Shown one piece after another: positions 44,466 to 56,310 of a stretch of DNA of 64,000 nucleotides; positions within the stretch are counted from its first letter, which is position 1; the number at the start of each line of letters is the position of its first letter. The stretch is from CBDCUW01 sp965222745 (GTDB taxonomy: Bacteria; Planctomycetota; Planctomycetia; Pirellulales; Pirellulaceae), in the NCBI GenBank assembly GCA_965222745.1, contig CBDCUW010000005.1, forward strand, positions 2,914,001-2,978,000, given 5' to 3'. The notes beneath the pieces were generated by a model. It made no database searches and had not been told where the DNA came from. It was given only the letters and a program-made list of their open reading frames with translations. A program made the translations under genes and the position numbers.

Positions 44466-45446
44466 TCACGAACCGAGTTGTCTCATCACTCGTTGGACGA
44501 TCTTTTCGATCGTTTCGGGGGGTAGCACTAGCGATTCATCCAGCTCAGCAACCTCGGCAACCAACGCGTCGATTTCCCGCTGAGTCCGGGCGACCGCTTC
44601 TCGTTGTTGTTCAGAAAGGGGAACGCGTCCGGCTCCCAAATTCCAGCCGCGCGATCTTGCTCCCGCGCGAAATCCTTCCGGAAACTCACCCAGCGAGATC
44701 ATCGCGTCAAACAGCGGCAGCAACTGGAACTGCAACCGCATCGCCTCGGTAACATTTCCCGCCACCACCGCGCGATGGATGGCCCGCGTCAGCTCCGGAA
44801 CCACGCCGCTGGTTGCATTGGTGCCTCCATCAGCACCAGCGATCAACATCGGCGCCAGCGCCGCGTCCCACCCGGTCAAGAAAGTGAAGTCTGCTCGCAT
44901 CGGCCTGATCGCGGCAATCATCCGCAGCATGTTCGGCATGTCACCCGAACTGTCTTTGATACCCACCACCCGAGGACATTCCGACGCCAGTCGGACCACC
45001 GTCGGCACATCGATGGGCGAGGCGAACAGCGGGATGTTGTACAGCGTCACGTCGACCGAAACCGCATCGGCGATCTCGCGAAAGTAGGCGTACACCCCGT
45101 CGCTGCTGAGTCGGTAGTAAAACGGGGCAACGATGGCGACCGCTCGGACTCCCATCGCCCCGTAGGTTTCGCAGGCGTTAATCGTTTCTTTGACGTTCGC
45201 TTCTGCCGCACCGGCCAACACTGGCACTCGTCCGGCGGTCTGTTCAACGACAACTTGAACGATCCGTCGACGTTCCTCGGCAGTGAATCGAACGAATTCG
45301 CCCGTGCTGCCATTGGGGTACAGCCCATCGACTCCCCGCTCGATCAACCAATCGACATATCCGCGCAAGCGTTCTTCGTCGACACGGCCCGACGCATCGA
45401 CGGGCGTGATGTTGGGGGTCAGGATTCCGGTGATTCGTTCAGCCAT
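44466..45446 (-). CDS. Dihydrodipicolinate synthase / N-acetylneuraminate lyase family aldolase
   Basis: Class I aldolase of the DapA/NanA superfamily. The 326-residue protein has the substrate loop NGSTGEF (about 45-51), Tyr136 (LYNIP) and the Schiff-base Lys164 (GIKDSSGD). The C-terminal about 60 residues form an Arg/Glu-rich helical extension. The superfamily includes lysine synthesis, sialic-acid and keto-sugar lyases, and the sequence does not decide which; there are no lysine-pathway genes beside it. It lies 19 bp after hppA on the same strand. Confidence 0.85.
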   Translation of the reverse strand: MAERITGILTPNITPVDASGRVDEERLRGYVDWLIERGVDGLYPNGSTGEFVRFTAEERRRIVQVVVEQTAGRVPVLAGAAEANVKETINACETYGAMGVRAVAIVAPFYYRLSSDGVYAYFREIADAVSVDVTLYNIPLFASPIDVPTVVRLASECPRVVGIKDSSGDMPNMLRMIAAIRPMRADFTFLTGWDAALAPMLIAGADGGTNATSGVVPELTRAIHRAVVAGNVTEAMRLQFQLLPLFDAMISLGEFPEGFRAGARSRGWNLGAGRVPLSEQQREAVARTQREIDALVAEVAELDESLVLPPETIEKIVQRVMRQLGS

Positions 45447-45465
45447 GCAGGGAAGCTGTGGGGAG

Positions 45466-47877
<2,412 letters not shown>

Positions 47878-48146
47878 CTTGTCGGAAACGGAAGTGGAAA
47901 GAGTGCAGGCACGCGCCACGGTGTTATTCCTTTTCTACACGGAGGGACAAGCAGGTACGTTCGTTTGATGTAGTGGCAGTCAGAGCCAATCTGGGCGGCA
48001 TTATGGGCCGAAAGGAGAGATTCTGAACATACGAGTCTGCGCAGATTAACGAGCCGCCCCAGGACTCGCTACCTCACTGACCCCATCCGCTACCCAGCAG
48101 GCGACAGAATGTCACAGGCCCGCTTGAAGAACGGACCGACGAATCA

Positions 48147-48623
48147 TCACTTCTTGACGTCGCTGAGCAGCTGATGCAGCGCCGCTGGCGGCCGGTAGCC
48201 CAAACGGTGGCCGACCACTTTTCCTTGGGGCAAACCAACCAACGTGGTCGGGTACATCTTGACGCGGATCCGACTGAGCGTGGCGGCGTTGCGGCGAGGA
48301 TTCAACCGAATTGCGACGAACCCGCCGGCGATACGAGTCCGAATCGAACCATCACACCACGTGTCCCGCTTCATCGCATCGCAGTAACTGCAGTGGTCAC
48401 TGGTGATGAAGATGACCATCGGCACATTGCGTCGCCGAGATTCGCGCCAACCGGAATTCAAATCTTCATGCCACTGAATGGTCGGTGCGGTGACGGTCGA
48501 TGTGGCCAAGACGGGGCCAGTGGATCGAGGCATCTCCGCCAGAAGACGATTTTCCAACGACGTCAAAATCGCAAGGGCTCCAAGTCCCCCTAGAACCATG
48601 AATCTGTTCACGGCCATCTCCAT
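48147..48623 (-). CDS. Thioredoxin-fold protein, membrane-anchored or exported
   Basis: A 158-residue protein (start ATG 48623, MEMAVNRFMV). A hydrophobic N-terminus (VLGGLGALAILTSL) suggests export or anchoring. The thioredoxin part shows VPMVIFITSDHCSYCDAMKRDTW with a C-S-Y-C active-site pair, the cis-Pro segment MYPTTLV and the closing GYRPPAALHQLL. This resembles the thiol proteins of the DUF255/thioredoxin_7 type. A role in extracytoplasmic thiol exchange is inferred. It stands alone. Confidence 0.75.
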   Translation of the reverse strand: MEMAVNRFMVLGGLGALAILTSLENRLLAEMPRSTGPVLATSTVTAPTIQWHEDLNSGWRESRRRNVPMVIFITSDHCSYCDAMKRDTWCDGSIRTRIAGGFVAIRLNPRRNAATLSRIRVKMYPTTLVGLPQGKVVGHRLGYRPPAALHQLLSDVKK

Positions 48624-48796
48624 CACTGTTGGTGTTTCGATCGGCACTCCGCAAGCAATCATCACCTGGAAGGGCCAAGAAACTAGGAGGTCTGGGACAA
48701 GAAGGCAACGGGGCCCCACTGGGCTAGCCGATGGCCACTGCGGCAGTTTGACGCATCGCAGGGAGGCCAGGACCTAAAATGTATCTGTCGCCCATT

Positions 48797-49426
48797 TCAC
48801 TGGTTTCGCTGGTAGATGACCGTGAGTAGGGCCTCGGAATCTTTGAATTTCTTCCCTGACTCGACCGCCTCGTCGATCAACTTCCGGGCATCCGTCTCGC
48901 TGTGCCCCAGGGCAATCAGGGCGTCAAACGTTTCGGTCACCACCTGGGAAGTGCCAGCCGAAGCGGCGGGCTGATCGGTGTCATCTCGCTGAACCATCAG
49001 GGCAAAGCGGGGCATTTTGCGACGCAGTTTGGCAATCACCCGTTCGCTGGTCGACGGTCCGATCCCGGGCAGAGCCGAAAGGCCCTTGGCATCCTGTTCC
49101 TCGATCAACACTGCCAATTCCTTCACCGGGCGAACCATTGCCCGCAGCGCTTTCTTCACCCCCACGCCATCCACGCTGCAGAAGAGGTCAAAAAACTGGC
49201 GTTCTGGCTCGGTCATGAACCCCACCAGCCGCGGAGTCAACCGTCCGCCCTGGGCGTTGCCTTCGATGTAATCCAGGGTGTGCAGTCGAGTCTGTTGGCC
49301 GATGCGGCTTTGCAATTGACGGCGGGTGAAGTCGGCCACCAGCACTTCATACTCGAAGGGAGCCGATTCGATGGTCACAGCGGTCTCGCCGACATGGACC
49401 AGTTTTCCGGTGATGGTGAGAATCAA
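48797..49426 (-). CDS. ruvA: Holliday junction branch migration protein RuvA
   Basis: Binds four-way junctions and loads RuvB. The 209-residue protein has an N-terminal OB fold (ILTITGKLVHVGETAVTIES), a helix-hairpin-helix region (FDLFCSVDGVGVKKALRAM and LSALPGIGPSTSERVIAKLRRK), and the C-terminal RuvB-binding helix bundle (ETFDALIALGHSETDARKLI). The start codon is TTG. It is preceded by ruvC with a 100-bp gap that holds a type A repeat. ruvB is not in the window. Confidence 0.93.
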   Translation of the reverse strand: MILTITGKLVHVGETAVTIESAPFEYEVLVADFTRRQLQSRIGQQTRLHTLDYIEGNAQGGRLTPRLVGFMTEPERQFFDLFCSVDGVGVKKALRAMVRPVKELAVLIEEQDAKGLSALPGIGPSTSERVIAKLRRKMPRFALMVQRDDTDQPAASAGTSQVVTETFDALIALGHSETDARKLIDEAVESGKKFKDSEALLTVIYQRNQ

Positions 49427-49446
49427 AAGAGAATCCTTCTCGTGGT

Positions 49447-49521
49447 TCGACTTGTCCCAAGCCGGTTTGGGTGGCGCGGGGGGAAGAGAGCATGCGTGCC
49501 GACTGAGGACAAGCCGGCCGA
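49447..49521. repeat. Type A repeat with long loop between ruvC and ruvA
   Basis: TTCGACTTGTCCCAAGCCGG (49447-49466) and GTGCCGACTGAGGACAAGCCGGCC (about 49497-49520) form imperfect arms around a GC-rich loop. The element separates two genes usually co-transcribed. Confidence 0.7.
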
Positions 49522-49526
49522 CGATT

Positions 49527-50021
49527 TCATAACATCAAACTTTCATCCATGTGGTAACCACACAGGGCGATTGCCAGCGCATCGGCCACGTCGGCTGGTT
49601 CTGGAATCGCGGGAAGTCCCAGCTGAATTTTGACTGCTTGCTGAATCTGGTGTTTCGGTGCCCGGCCGTTGCCCGTCATCGATTTTTTCACGCGAGTCGG
49701 TTCCAGGTGGTTCACGGGAATGCCCGCCTGCCCGGCAGCCAGGCAGATCACTCCCCTGGCATGCCCCATCAGGATCGCCGTCCTGGGCCGCTGGTAGTGG
49801 GAAAAAAGCTGCTCGAGCGCCAACATTTCGGGGCGATGTTGATCGATCACCTCCCGAACACCGTCATAGATTTCGACAATGCGATCCTCGATGCTAGCCT
49901 TGGCGCGGCTCCGAACAATTCCCGCCTCGCGAAGCTTCAATTGGCCGCCGACATATTCCACCACACCGTAGCCAGTGGTATTCAATCCTGGATCGATGCC
50001 CAAGATCCGTTGGGGTGTCAC
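49527..50021 (-). CDS. ruvC: Crossover junction endodeoxyribonuclease RuvC
   Basis: Resolves Holliday junctions. The 164-residue protein opens VTPQRILGIDPGLNTTGYGVV with the first catalytic Asp, has ALEQLF with the Glu, and ends with the acidic ADVADALAIALCGYH block. I chose GTG 50021, because it overlaps the cysS stop as GTGA, a common coupling arrangement; a TTG five codons earlier is possible. Confidence 0.94.
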   Translation of the reverse strand: MTPQRILGIDPGLNTTGYGVVEYVGGQLKLREAGIVRSRAKASIEDRIVEIYDGVREVIDQHRPEMLALEQLFSHYQRPRTAILMGHARGVICLAAGQAGIPVNHLEPTRVKKSMTGNGRAPKHQIQQAVKIQLGLPAIPEPADVADALAIALCGYHMDESLML

Positions 50022-51691
50022 GAGCTTCGTTCCCAAGTCGTGCCTTCTTTTTTGTCCAGCAGAGCGATGCCGATGTCGGCCAGCCGATCGCGGATCGCGT
50101 CACCGGTCGCATAATCTTTTCGCTCTCGGGCTTCCTTTCGCAAATCGATCAGCAACTTCACGGTACCTTCCAGCAATTCCGCATCCGAATCGTCTCCGGT
50201 TTGCGGCGTCGGCTCAGCAAACAGCCCCAGCAGGCTGGTCAATTCTCGAATCACCTGCGCCGCTCGCAGCAATTGCACCGTGGCTTTTCCCTGCGGATCG
50301 GACTTGCCGGTCAATTGATTTTGGTCGATGTGCCGATTCAATAGCCGCAGCGAATCGAACAACACGCTGATCGCCGCACCGGTGTTGAAATCGTCATCCA
50401 TCGCGGCAAGAAACTTGCCGCGTATCGTTTGGATTTCCGCCAAAAGCGAATCGTCACCTGAGTCAAAATCACCCTCGCTGCGGGTGTCCGCGAACCGCAG
50501 GTTATAAAACGAGCAGACTTGGTCCGGATCGTCAACAAACGCAGGATCGGTGACCTGTGCGGTGATCTCGCCCAATCGGTCAAAGAAGCGATAAAAGGCT
50601 TCCAACGACGTGCCCGCTTCCAACAAACCGTCTTCGCCATAGACGATGGTGGAACGATAATGGGTACGAAGCAGGAAAAATCGAATGCGTTCCCCCGTGT
50701 GCCGGCGAATCAATTCGCAAAGCCCGCCGGCGCCGCCACTACGGCTGATCTTTGCGGCGGCAGCCTCTTCGACGGTCGGCTGTTGTTCCTCACTTTTGCT
50801 GATCTTTGCGGCCGAATCCTCGCGATCGCTTTTTCCGCCAACTTTCCCTTTCTCTCCGGCCCGCATCAAGCCGTTGTGCATCCAGTACTTGACCATCGGC
50901 GCGCCGTGGCAGCAGCTGCTTTGGGCTCGTTCGTTTTCGTGATGGGGAAACAGCAAGTCCAACCCGCCGCCGTGAATGTCAAAGGTATCGCCAAGGATTT
51001 CGTGACTCATCGCCGAACATTCGATGTGCCAGCCGGGCCGTCCCGGTCCCCAGGGGCTCTCCCAAGCAATCTCGTCTCCCTTGGCGCTCTTCCATAAGGC
51101 GAAATCGCCAGCCGAGCGTTTCTTTGCAGCAGCCTCGCCCCCTTCTCCCTGCTGCGCATCGACGCTGCGATTGGAAAGTTGGCCGTAGTTGGGATCCTTG
51201 GTCACGTCGAAAAAGACATCGCCGCCAACCGCATAAGCGTGTCCTTTTTCCTCCAGGGTTTGAATGAACCGGATGATCTGCGCCATGTGGTCGGTCGCCC
51301 GCGGCAAATGATTGATCTGATTGACTCCCAGCTCTTTCAAATTCGCCAGGTAGTCGGCCGTCATCTCGCAGGCAATCTGATTGATCGGGATGCCCCGCTT
51401 GTGGCTCTTGTCAATCAGTTTGTCGTCCACGTCGGTGATGTTGACGACCCAGTTCACTTCGTAACCGTTGTAGGTCAAATACCTCTTGATGGTGTCAAAG
51501 ATCACCGGTCCGACCATGTGGCCGATATGCGATTCGGCGTAGACGGTCGGACCGCAAAGATAGATTCCCACCTTGGGAGGATGCAGCGGCAGAAACTTTT
51601 CCTTCGACTTGCTCAGGGTGTTGTAAACGCGGATTTCGGGCATGGTCGAAGCGGTTTGGGTAGGTCTTTCGGTTGCTGCGGCAGTACTCAT
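50018..51691 (-). CDS. cysS: Cysteinyl-tRNA synthetase with duplicated KMSKS-like motif
   Basis: Charges tRNA-Cys. The 557-residue class I synthetase has the zinc/ATP start LCGPTVYAESHIGHMVG (HIGH motif), WHIECSAMS and GGGLDLLFPHHENE. The signature KMSKS loop is unusual: AAKISKS is followed 18 residues later by AAKISRS, within an Ala/Glu/Gln-rich insert. The second copy is at the normal distance from the RIRFFLL helix and is therefore probably the functional one. The first 16 residues (before MPEIRVYNT) are extra, so ATG 51643 may be the true start. It is coupled to ruvC by a 4-bp overlap. Confidence 0.94.
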   Translation of the reverse strand: MSTAAATERPTQTASTMPEIRVYNTLSKSKEKFLPLHPPKVGIYLCGPTVYAESHIGHMVGPVIFDTIKRYLTYNGYEVNWVVNITDVDDKLIDKSHKRGIPINQIACEMTADYLANLKELGVNQINHLPRATDHMAQIIRFIQTLEEKGHAYAVGGDVFFDVTKDPNYGQLSNRSVDAQQGEGGEAAAKKRSAGDFALWKSAKGDEIAWESPWGPGRPGWHIECSAMSHEILGDTFDIHGGGLDLLFPHHENERAQSSCCHGAPMVKYWMHNGLMRAGEKGKVGGKSDREDSAAKISKSEEQQPTVEEAAAAKISRSGGAGGLCELIRRHTGERIRFFLLRTHYRSTIVYGEDGLLEAGTSLEAFYRFFDRLGEITAQVTDPAFVDDPDQVCSFYNLRFADTRSEGDFDSGDDSLLAEIQTIRGKFLAAMDDDFNTGAAISVLFDSLRLLNRHIDQNQLTGKSDPQGKATVQLLRAAQVIRELTSLLGLFAEPTPQTGDDSDAELLEGTVKLLIDLRKEARERKDYATGDAIRDRLADIGIALLDKKEGTTWERSS

Positions 51692-51793
51692 CGTGAAAAC
51701 ATCCGTGGCGACAGTGGAGTGTCAATCCAGAAATTATAGGGGGACAAGCGGATCTGGCAGAGCCCGGTTCTTGCCGGGAAGACGACGCCACCA

Positions 51794-52294
51794 TCACGCC
51801 TGCAGGTGATGGATCAGCACCACGACGTGGGCTGCGATCGCGGCTGAATTTCCGATCGTACCGATTCCCTCTCCTGTTTTCGCTTTGATGCTGACCCGAT
51901 CGACCGGCAGATCGAGCAGCCAGCCGACCGTTTTTCGCATCTCGGTGATATATGGCGCCATTTTGGGACGTTCGGCTAGGATGACACAATCAAGATTGAC
52001 GACGTCCATCCCGTGATGCCTCACGCGACGAATCGCCTCGGCCACGAAATCGCGGCTATCCCGATCTCGGTTTTCCGGGGCATGATCAGGAAAAAGCCGG
52101 CCAATGTCCTCTTCGGCCACCGATCCCAGCAGTGCATCGGTGATGGCGTGCAGCAGCACGTCAGCGTCGCTATGCCCAATGGCGTGGACTTCCGCTGGAA
52201 CATCCATCCCACCGATTCGCAGCGGGCCACCGTTGCCCAATCGATGCGAGTCGTAACCGAGCCCGACGCGGAAGGGAGGCAGCTGATCGTTCAC
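51794..52294 (-). CDS. ispF: 2-C-methyl-D-erythritol 2,4-cyclodiphosphate synthase
   Basis: Fifth step of the non-mevalonate isoprenoid pathway. The 166-residue protein shows VGLGYDSHRL (zinc ligands Asp, His), AIGHSDADVLLHAITDALLG and the closing KAKTGEGIG of the family. The start is a GTG with GGTGGAA upstream. It lies 102 bp before cysS on the same strand and is divergent from the ABC ATPase. Confidence 0.95.
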   Translation of the reverse strand: MNDQLPPFRVGLGYDSHRLGNGGPLRIGGMDVPAEVHAIGHSDADVLLHAITDALLGSVAEEDIGRLFPDHAPENRDRDSRDFVAEAIRRVRHHGMDVVNLDCVILAERPKMAPYITEMRKTVGWLLDLPVDRVSIKAKTGEGIGTIGNSAAIAAHVVVLIHHLQA

Positions 52295-52431
52295 ATTCCA
52301 CCTGATTGTTTTGTATGGATCATCAATGGGGTAGCGGACCGGTCGGCATCACTAGACGGCTAACAACGATTCCGCGGATACCTACAATACCGCAGGGAAA
52401 GTCGCCGTTTCAGCCTCGAACGAAAACGACC

Positions 52432-53436
52432 ATGTCGATCATCGAAGTCCGCCAGCTGACCAAATCCTATCGCGTTTATAAAAAACGCGAGGGATTGAAG
52501 GAAAGCATCCGCGGGCTATTCCGCCGCGAATATACCGAAGTCGACGCGGTACGCGGAATCGACCTGGACGTCCAGCAAGGCGAATTGGTGGCGTTCCTGG
52601 GACCCAACGGCGCCGGCAAAACGACGACCTTGAAGTTGCTGAGCGGTGTGATCAATCCGACCAGCGGGACGGCGACCGTGATGGGCTTCGTTCCCTGGCA
52701 ACGCAAAAACGAATATCGCCGCCGCTTTGCTTTGGTGATGGGGCAAAAGAATCAGCTGTGGTGGGATCTGCCGGCCCAGGAATCGTATCGCCTTCACCAG
52801 CAGATCTACGGAATTCCCAGTGATTCGTTTGACGCCACCCTTTCGGAACTGACCGATCTGCTGGATGTCGGCCGCCTGCTCAGCCAACCGGTTCGCGAAC
52901 TTTCGTTGGGCGAACGAATGAAGATGGAATTGATCGCGGCGCTGCTTCATAGCCCCGAAGTCCTGTTCCTGGATGAACCGACGATCGGTCTGGACGTGAT
53001 CGCGCAGCACAACATCCAACAGTTCCTGAGTTACTATCAAGAAAAACGCAAGATCACGATTTTGTTGACCAGCCACTACATGAAAGACGTTGCGGCGCTG
53101 TGCAAGCGAGTGGTGATCATCGCCGGCGGCCGGATCGAGTACGACGGATCGTTGTCGGGAATCATCGATCAGTTCTCCGGGTACAAAATCGTCACCCTGC
53201 AGTTTGCCGACGGGCACCATCCGAATAACCTGGCCAGCTTCGGTGAAGTCCTGGACGAAAATTGGCCGAAGGCAAGGATTCGCGTTGCCCGCAGCGACGT
53301 CCCGCGAGCTCTTGCCGATATCCTTCGCGACCATCCGATCGAAGATGTCGCCGTGGAAGATTTGCCACTGGAAGATGTGATCGCCAAGCTGTTCCGCCAG
53401 TCCAACGAAAAGTCCGAAGCGTTGCAGCCGTCGTAA
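52432..53436 (+). CDS. ABC transporter ATP-binding protein
   Basis: A 334-residue ATPase. Walker A is GPNGAGKTT (about 57-65), the signature is LSLGERMKMEL and Walker B is VLFLDEPTIGLD; MKDVAALCKR follows. The insert WQRKNEYRRRFALVMGQKNQLWWDLPAQES is typical of COG4586-type ATPases that normally pair with ABC-2 permeases. The C-terminal about 90 residues are the extra domain of that group. I see no permease gene here; the next gene, 7 bp away, is a soluble ABC-F protein. The start is ATG 52432; the frame continues upstream without family similarity. Confidence 0.88.
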   Translation: MSIIEVRQLTKSYRVYKKREGLKESIRGLFRREYTEVDAVRGIDLDVQQGELVAFLGPNGAGKTTTLKLLSGVINPTSGTATVMGFVPWQRKNEYRRRFALVMGQKNQLWWDLPAQESYRLHQQIYGIPSDSFDATLSELTDLLDVGRLLSQPVRELSLGERMKMELIAALLHSPEVLFLDEPTIGLDVIAQHNIQQFLSYYQEKRKITILLTSHYMKDVAALCKRVVIIAGGRIEYDGSLSGIIDQFSGYKIVTLQFADGHHPNNLASFGEVLDENWPKARIRVARSDVPRALADILRDHPIEDVAVEDLPLEDVIAKLFRQSNEKSEALQPS

Positions 53437-53443
53437 GTGCGAT

Positions 53444-55270
53444 ATGCCCCTGATTTCCATTGAAAATCTGAGCATCGGTTTTCGCGGCCCTTTGCTTCTG
53501 GACGGTGTTTCCGCCCAGATCGAAGCCGGACAACGCATCGGGCTGCTGGGACGAAACGGCGCGGGAAAAACAACGCTCCTGCGGATGTTGGACGGAAAGG
53601 TGCAACCCGATTCCGGCAACATTTCGATTTCACCCGGAGTCAAGATTTCTCGGCTCACCCAGGATGTCCCCGGCGACCTTTCGGGCAACGTCAAGTCGGT
53701 TGTCCTGGCCGGTCAAACGAACGTGCAAGACCCGCAGCAAACCGGATCGGCTGCCGCGGAAGACCCCGAACAGGCCTGGCAACGGGAGCACGCGGTCGAT
53801 TCCACTCTGTCGCGTATGAACCTGAACGGCGACGCCCCCTTTGAAACGCTCTCTAGCGGGATGAAACGCCGAGTCCTGCTGGCCCGGTCGATCGCTTGTC
53901 AACCCGATGTGCTGCTGTTGGATGAACCAACCAACCACTTGGACATCGATTCGATCCTGTGGTTAGAAGACTTCTTGGCACGCTGGAAACAGACACTGAT
54001 CTTCGTCACCCACGATCGTTCGTTTTTGCAAAATCTGGCGACGCGAATTTGGGAGGTCGATCGCGGGCGAATTTTCGATTGGTCTTGCGACTACGCAACG
54101 TTCTTGAAACGCAAAGCGCAGGCGATCGAGGCCGAGGAAAAACGCAGTGCGCTGTTCGACAAGAAGCTGGCGGAAGAGGAAGCTTGGATTCGACAAGGCA
54201 TCAAGGCTCGCCGCACCCGCAACGAAGGCCGCGTGCGGGCGCTTCAGGCAATGCGTCGCCAGCGCCAACAGCGGCGAAGCGGCGAGGGGACCGCCAAGCT
54301 GAATCTGCAGCAAGCCGACAGGAGCGGCGCGTTGGTCGCCGAAGTCAAAGAGCTGACCTTTGCTTACGGTGACCAAACGATCGTTCGCGACTTTTCGACG
54401 ACGCTGATGCGAGGTGATAAAGTCGGCATCATCGGCCCCAACGGCGCGGGAAAATCGACGCTGCTGCGATTGCTGCTGGGCAAGCTGCAGCCGACCAGCG
54501 GATCGGTTCGCATGGGAACCCATCTGCAAGTCGCTTACTTTGACCAGCTTCGCGACACGCTCGATCCGAACAAGACCGTTCAAGAAAACGTGGGGGACGG
54601 CAGCGACAGCATCCGGATCGGCGACAAAACGAAACACATTCTCGGATACTTGCAAGATTTCCTTTTTACGCCCGAACGGGCGCGGACCGAAGTCCGCTTT
54701 CTCTCCGGAGGCGAACGGAATCGCGCCCTGCTTGCTCGATTGATGGCCAAACCGGCCAACGTGATCATCCTGGACGAACCGACCAACGACCTGGACAGCG
54801 AGACATTAGAACTGTTGGAAGAACAACTGGTTGACTTTTCCGGCACGCTGCTGATGGTCAGCCACGACCGCACGTTTTTGAACAACGTGGTCACCAGCAC
54901 GATTGTGTTCGAGGATGGCCAGGTCAACGAGTACGTCGGCGGATACGACGATTGGCGAGCCACGGTCGATCGCCGCGAACAATCAGCTGTCGCAAAACCG
55001 GAAACTCCCCAGAAAAAGCCGGCCACCAAATCGCCTCGACCTCAGACGGAAACCAAGAAGCTGTCTTACAACCAGCAGCGAGAACTCGATCAATTGCCCG
55101 AACGAATTGACGCGTTGGAATCGGAAATCGCCAAGCTCCATGAAGTCATGGCCGATCCGGTTTTCTACCAAGGAGGCGGCGAGGAAATCGCTGCCAAATC
55201 TTCGCTCCTCCAGCAGCTCCAGCAAGATCTCGCTGATGCTTACGCCCGCTGGGAGGAACTGGAAAGCTAA
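53444..55270 (+). CDS. ABC-F family ATPase (Uup-like)
   Basis: Soluble protein with two ATP-binding cassettes that acts on ribosomes or, for Uup, in DNA/ribosome maintenance. In 608 residues it has cassette 1 (GRNGAGKTT, LSSGMKRR, DEPTNHLD), a charged linker (about 205-285, RRTRNEGRVRALQAMRRQRQQ), cassette 2 (GPNGAGKST, LSGGERNR, DEPTNDLD) and a C-terminal coiled coil (LDQLPERIDALESEIAKLHEVM, about 545-605), which is the Uup hallmark. It has no membrane segment. It is probably co-transcribed with the ABC ATPase 7 bp upstream. Confidence 0.92.
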   Translation: MPLISIENLSIGFRGPLLLDGVSAQIEAGQRIGLLGRNGAGKTTLLRMLDGKVQPDSGNISISPGVKISRLTQDVPGDLSGNVKSVVLAGQTNVQDPQQTGSAAAEDPEQAWQREHAVDSTLSRMNLNGDAPFETLSSGMKRRVLLARSIACQPDVLLLDEPTNHLDIDSILWLEDFLARWKQTLIFVTHDRSFLQNLATRIWEVDRGRIFDWSCDYATFLKRKAQAIEAEEKRSALFDKKLAEEEAWIRQGIKARRTRNEGRVRALQAMRRQRQQRRSGEGTAKLNLQQADRSGALVAEVKELTFAYGDQTIVRDFSTTLMRGDKVGIIGPNGAGKSTLLRLLLGKLQPTSGSVRMGTHLQVAYFDQLRDTLDPNKTVQENVGDGSDSIRIGDKTKHILGYLQDFLFTPERARTEVRFLSGGERNRALLARLMAKPANVIILDEPTNDLDSETLELLEEQLVDFSGTLLMVSHDRTFLNNVVTSTIVFEDGQVNEYVGGYDDWRATVDRREQSAVAKPETPQKKPATKSPRPQTETKKLSYNQQRELDQLPERIDALESEIAKLHEVMADPVFYQGGGEEIAAKSSLLQQLQQDLADAYARWEELES

Positions 55271-55277
55271 CGCCATC

Positions 55278-55301
55278 GTCGGCCAGTTTTCCAAACTGGC
55301 A
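55278..55301. repeat. Type B hairpin
   Basis: GTCGGCCAGTTTTCCAAACTGGC, directly after the ABC-F stop. This is a variant of the type B core with a TTTTCCAAA centre. Confidence 0.75.
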
Positions 55302-55407
55302 ACCGCTCACCTCATTAGCACTTGTTGGCACATCGTGACAGAAACATACTCTCGGTCTGAATGAGAGTGCTATTGCCTTGCGGTCTTCTTTTCTTGATGT
55401 TTCGTCC

Positions 55408-56310
55408 ATGCACCGGCCAAAGCACATTGCCGAATACCTGCTGATTCGCGCCGCATCGGCGACCGTCAATCTGCTGCCGCAGTCGGCAGCACTCGGGCTA
55501 GGCAGCATGATCTCGCCGATTGCCTTCCGCCTGTTGCGCTCGCGCCGGATCGAGGGCAAGCGAAGAATCCGTCAGGTGTTGGGAGACGAACTTACCGAGG
55601 CCGAAGTGTCTCGCATCGCGTCGCGGTCCTTTCGCGACCTGGTATGGCACACGATCGAGATCTTACGGACACCAAAACTAACGCCCCAGTGGGTCGAAAA
55701 ATACGCGGTCATCGAACAGGACGATCGCGACCATCTCAATGACGCGATGGCGATGGGCAAAGGAGTGATCATCGCCGTGCCTCATCTGGCCAATTGGGAT
55801 CTTGCCGGAGTTGGCCTGCAACAACTCGGTTATCCGATGACGTTCATTGTCCGACAACAAAAAAACCCGTTGTTCGACAAACACCTCAACGACATGCGCG
55901 AACACTTGGGCAGCGAGGTGATTGAACGCGACGATCCGATGTTGGTCCGCAAAGTAATCCGGTCGTTGAAGGCGGGCAACGTGATCGCCATTCTGGTCGA
56001 CCTGCGAGCGCGTCAGCCCGACTTAAAACTTCCCTTCCTGAGTCACACTGCCGACCTTGGCCGCGGCGTTGGGCTGATGTCGTATCTGGCCAAATGTCCC
56101 GTGCTGCCGGCCTATGCGACCCGTCTTCCAGGCGGGCGTCATCAATGGCATTTCAAAGACGCCATCCTTCCCGATCCCGACGCCAACCGAAACGAAGACG
56201 CCGAACGAATCCTCCGCCAAGCGCTGCCACCTCTAGAAGCCGCCATCCGAACCCATCCCGAACAATACTTCTGGTTCAACAAACGCTGGGTCCTCGAACC
56301 CATCCCCTAG
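55408..56310 (+). CDS. Lipid A biosynthesis lauroyl/myristoyl-type acyltransferase
   Basis: Transfers a secondary acyl chain to lipid A precursors at the inner membrane (LpxL/LpxM/HtrB family). The 300-residue protein has the catalytic H-x4-D motif HLANWD (126-131), PMTFIVRQQKNPLFDKHLNDMRE, IAILVDLRARQPDLKLPFLS and the closing EQYFWFNKRWVLEP. I start at ATG 55408; a TTG 10 codons earlier is possible. Its presence agrees with planctomycetes having a Gram-negative-type outer membrane. Confidence 0.9.
   Translation: MHRPKHIAEYLLIRAASATVNLLPQSAALGLGSMISPIAFRLLRSRRIEGKRRIRQVLGDELTEAEVSRIASRSFRDLVWHTIEILRTPKLTPQWVEKYAVIEQDDRDHLNDAMAMGKGVIIAVPHLANWDLAGVGLQQLGYPMTFIVRQQKNPLFDKHLNDMREHLGSEVIERDDPMLVRKVIRSLKAGNVIAILVDLRARQPDLKLPFLSHTADLGRGVGLMSYLAKCPVLPAYATRLPGGRHQWHFKDAILPDPDANRNEDAERILRQALPPLEAAIRTHPEQYFWFNKRWVLEPIP

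Noticed and set aside
47920..48146. Possible tRNA or small RNA between hppA and the thioredoxin-like gene
   Set aside because: No cloverleaf, CCA end or T-loop motif was found in either orientation.
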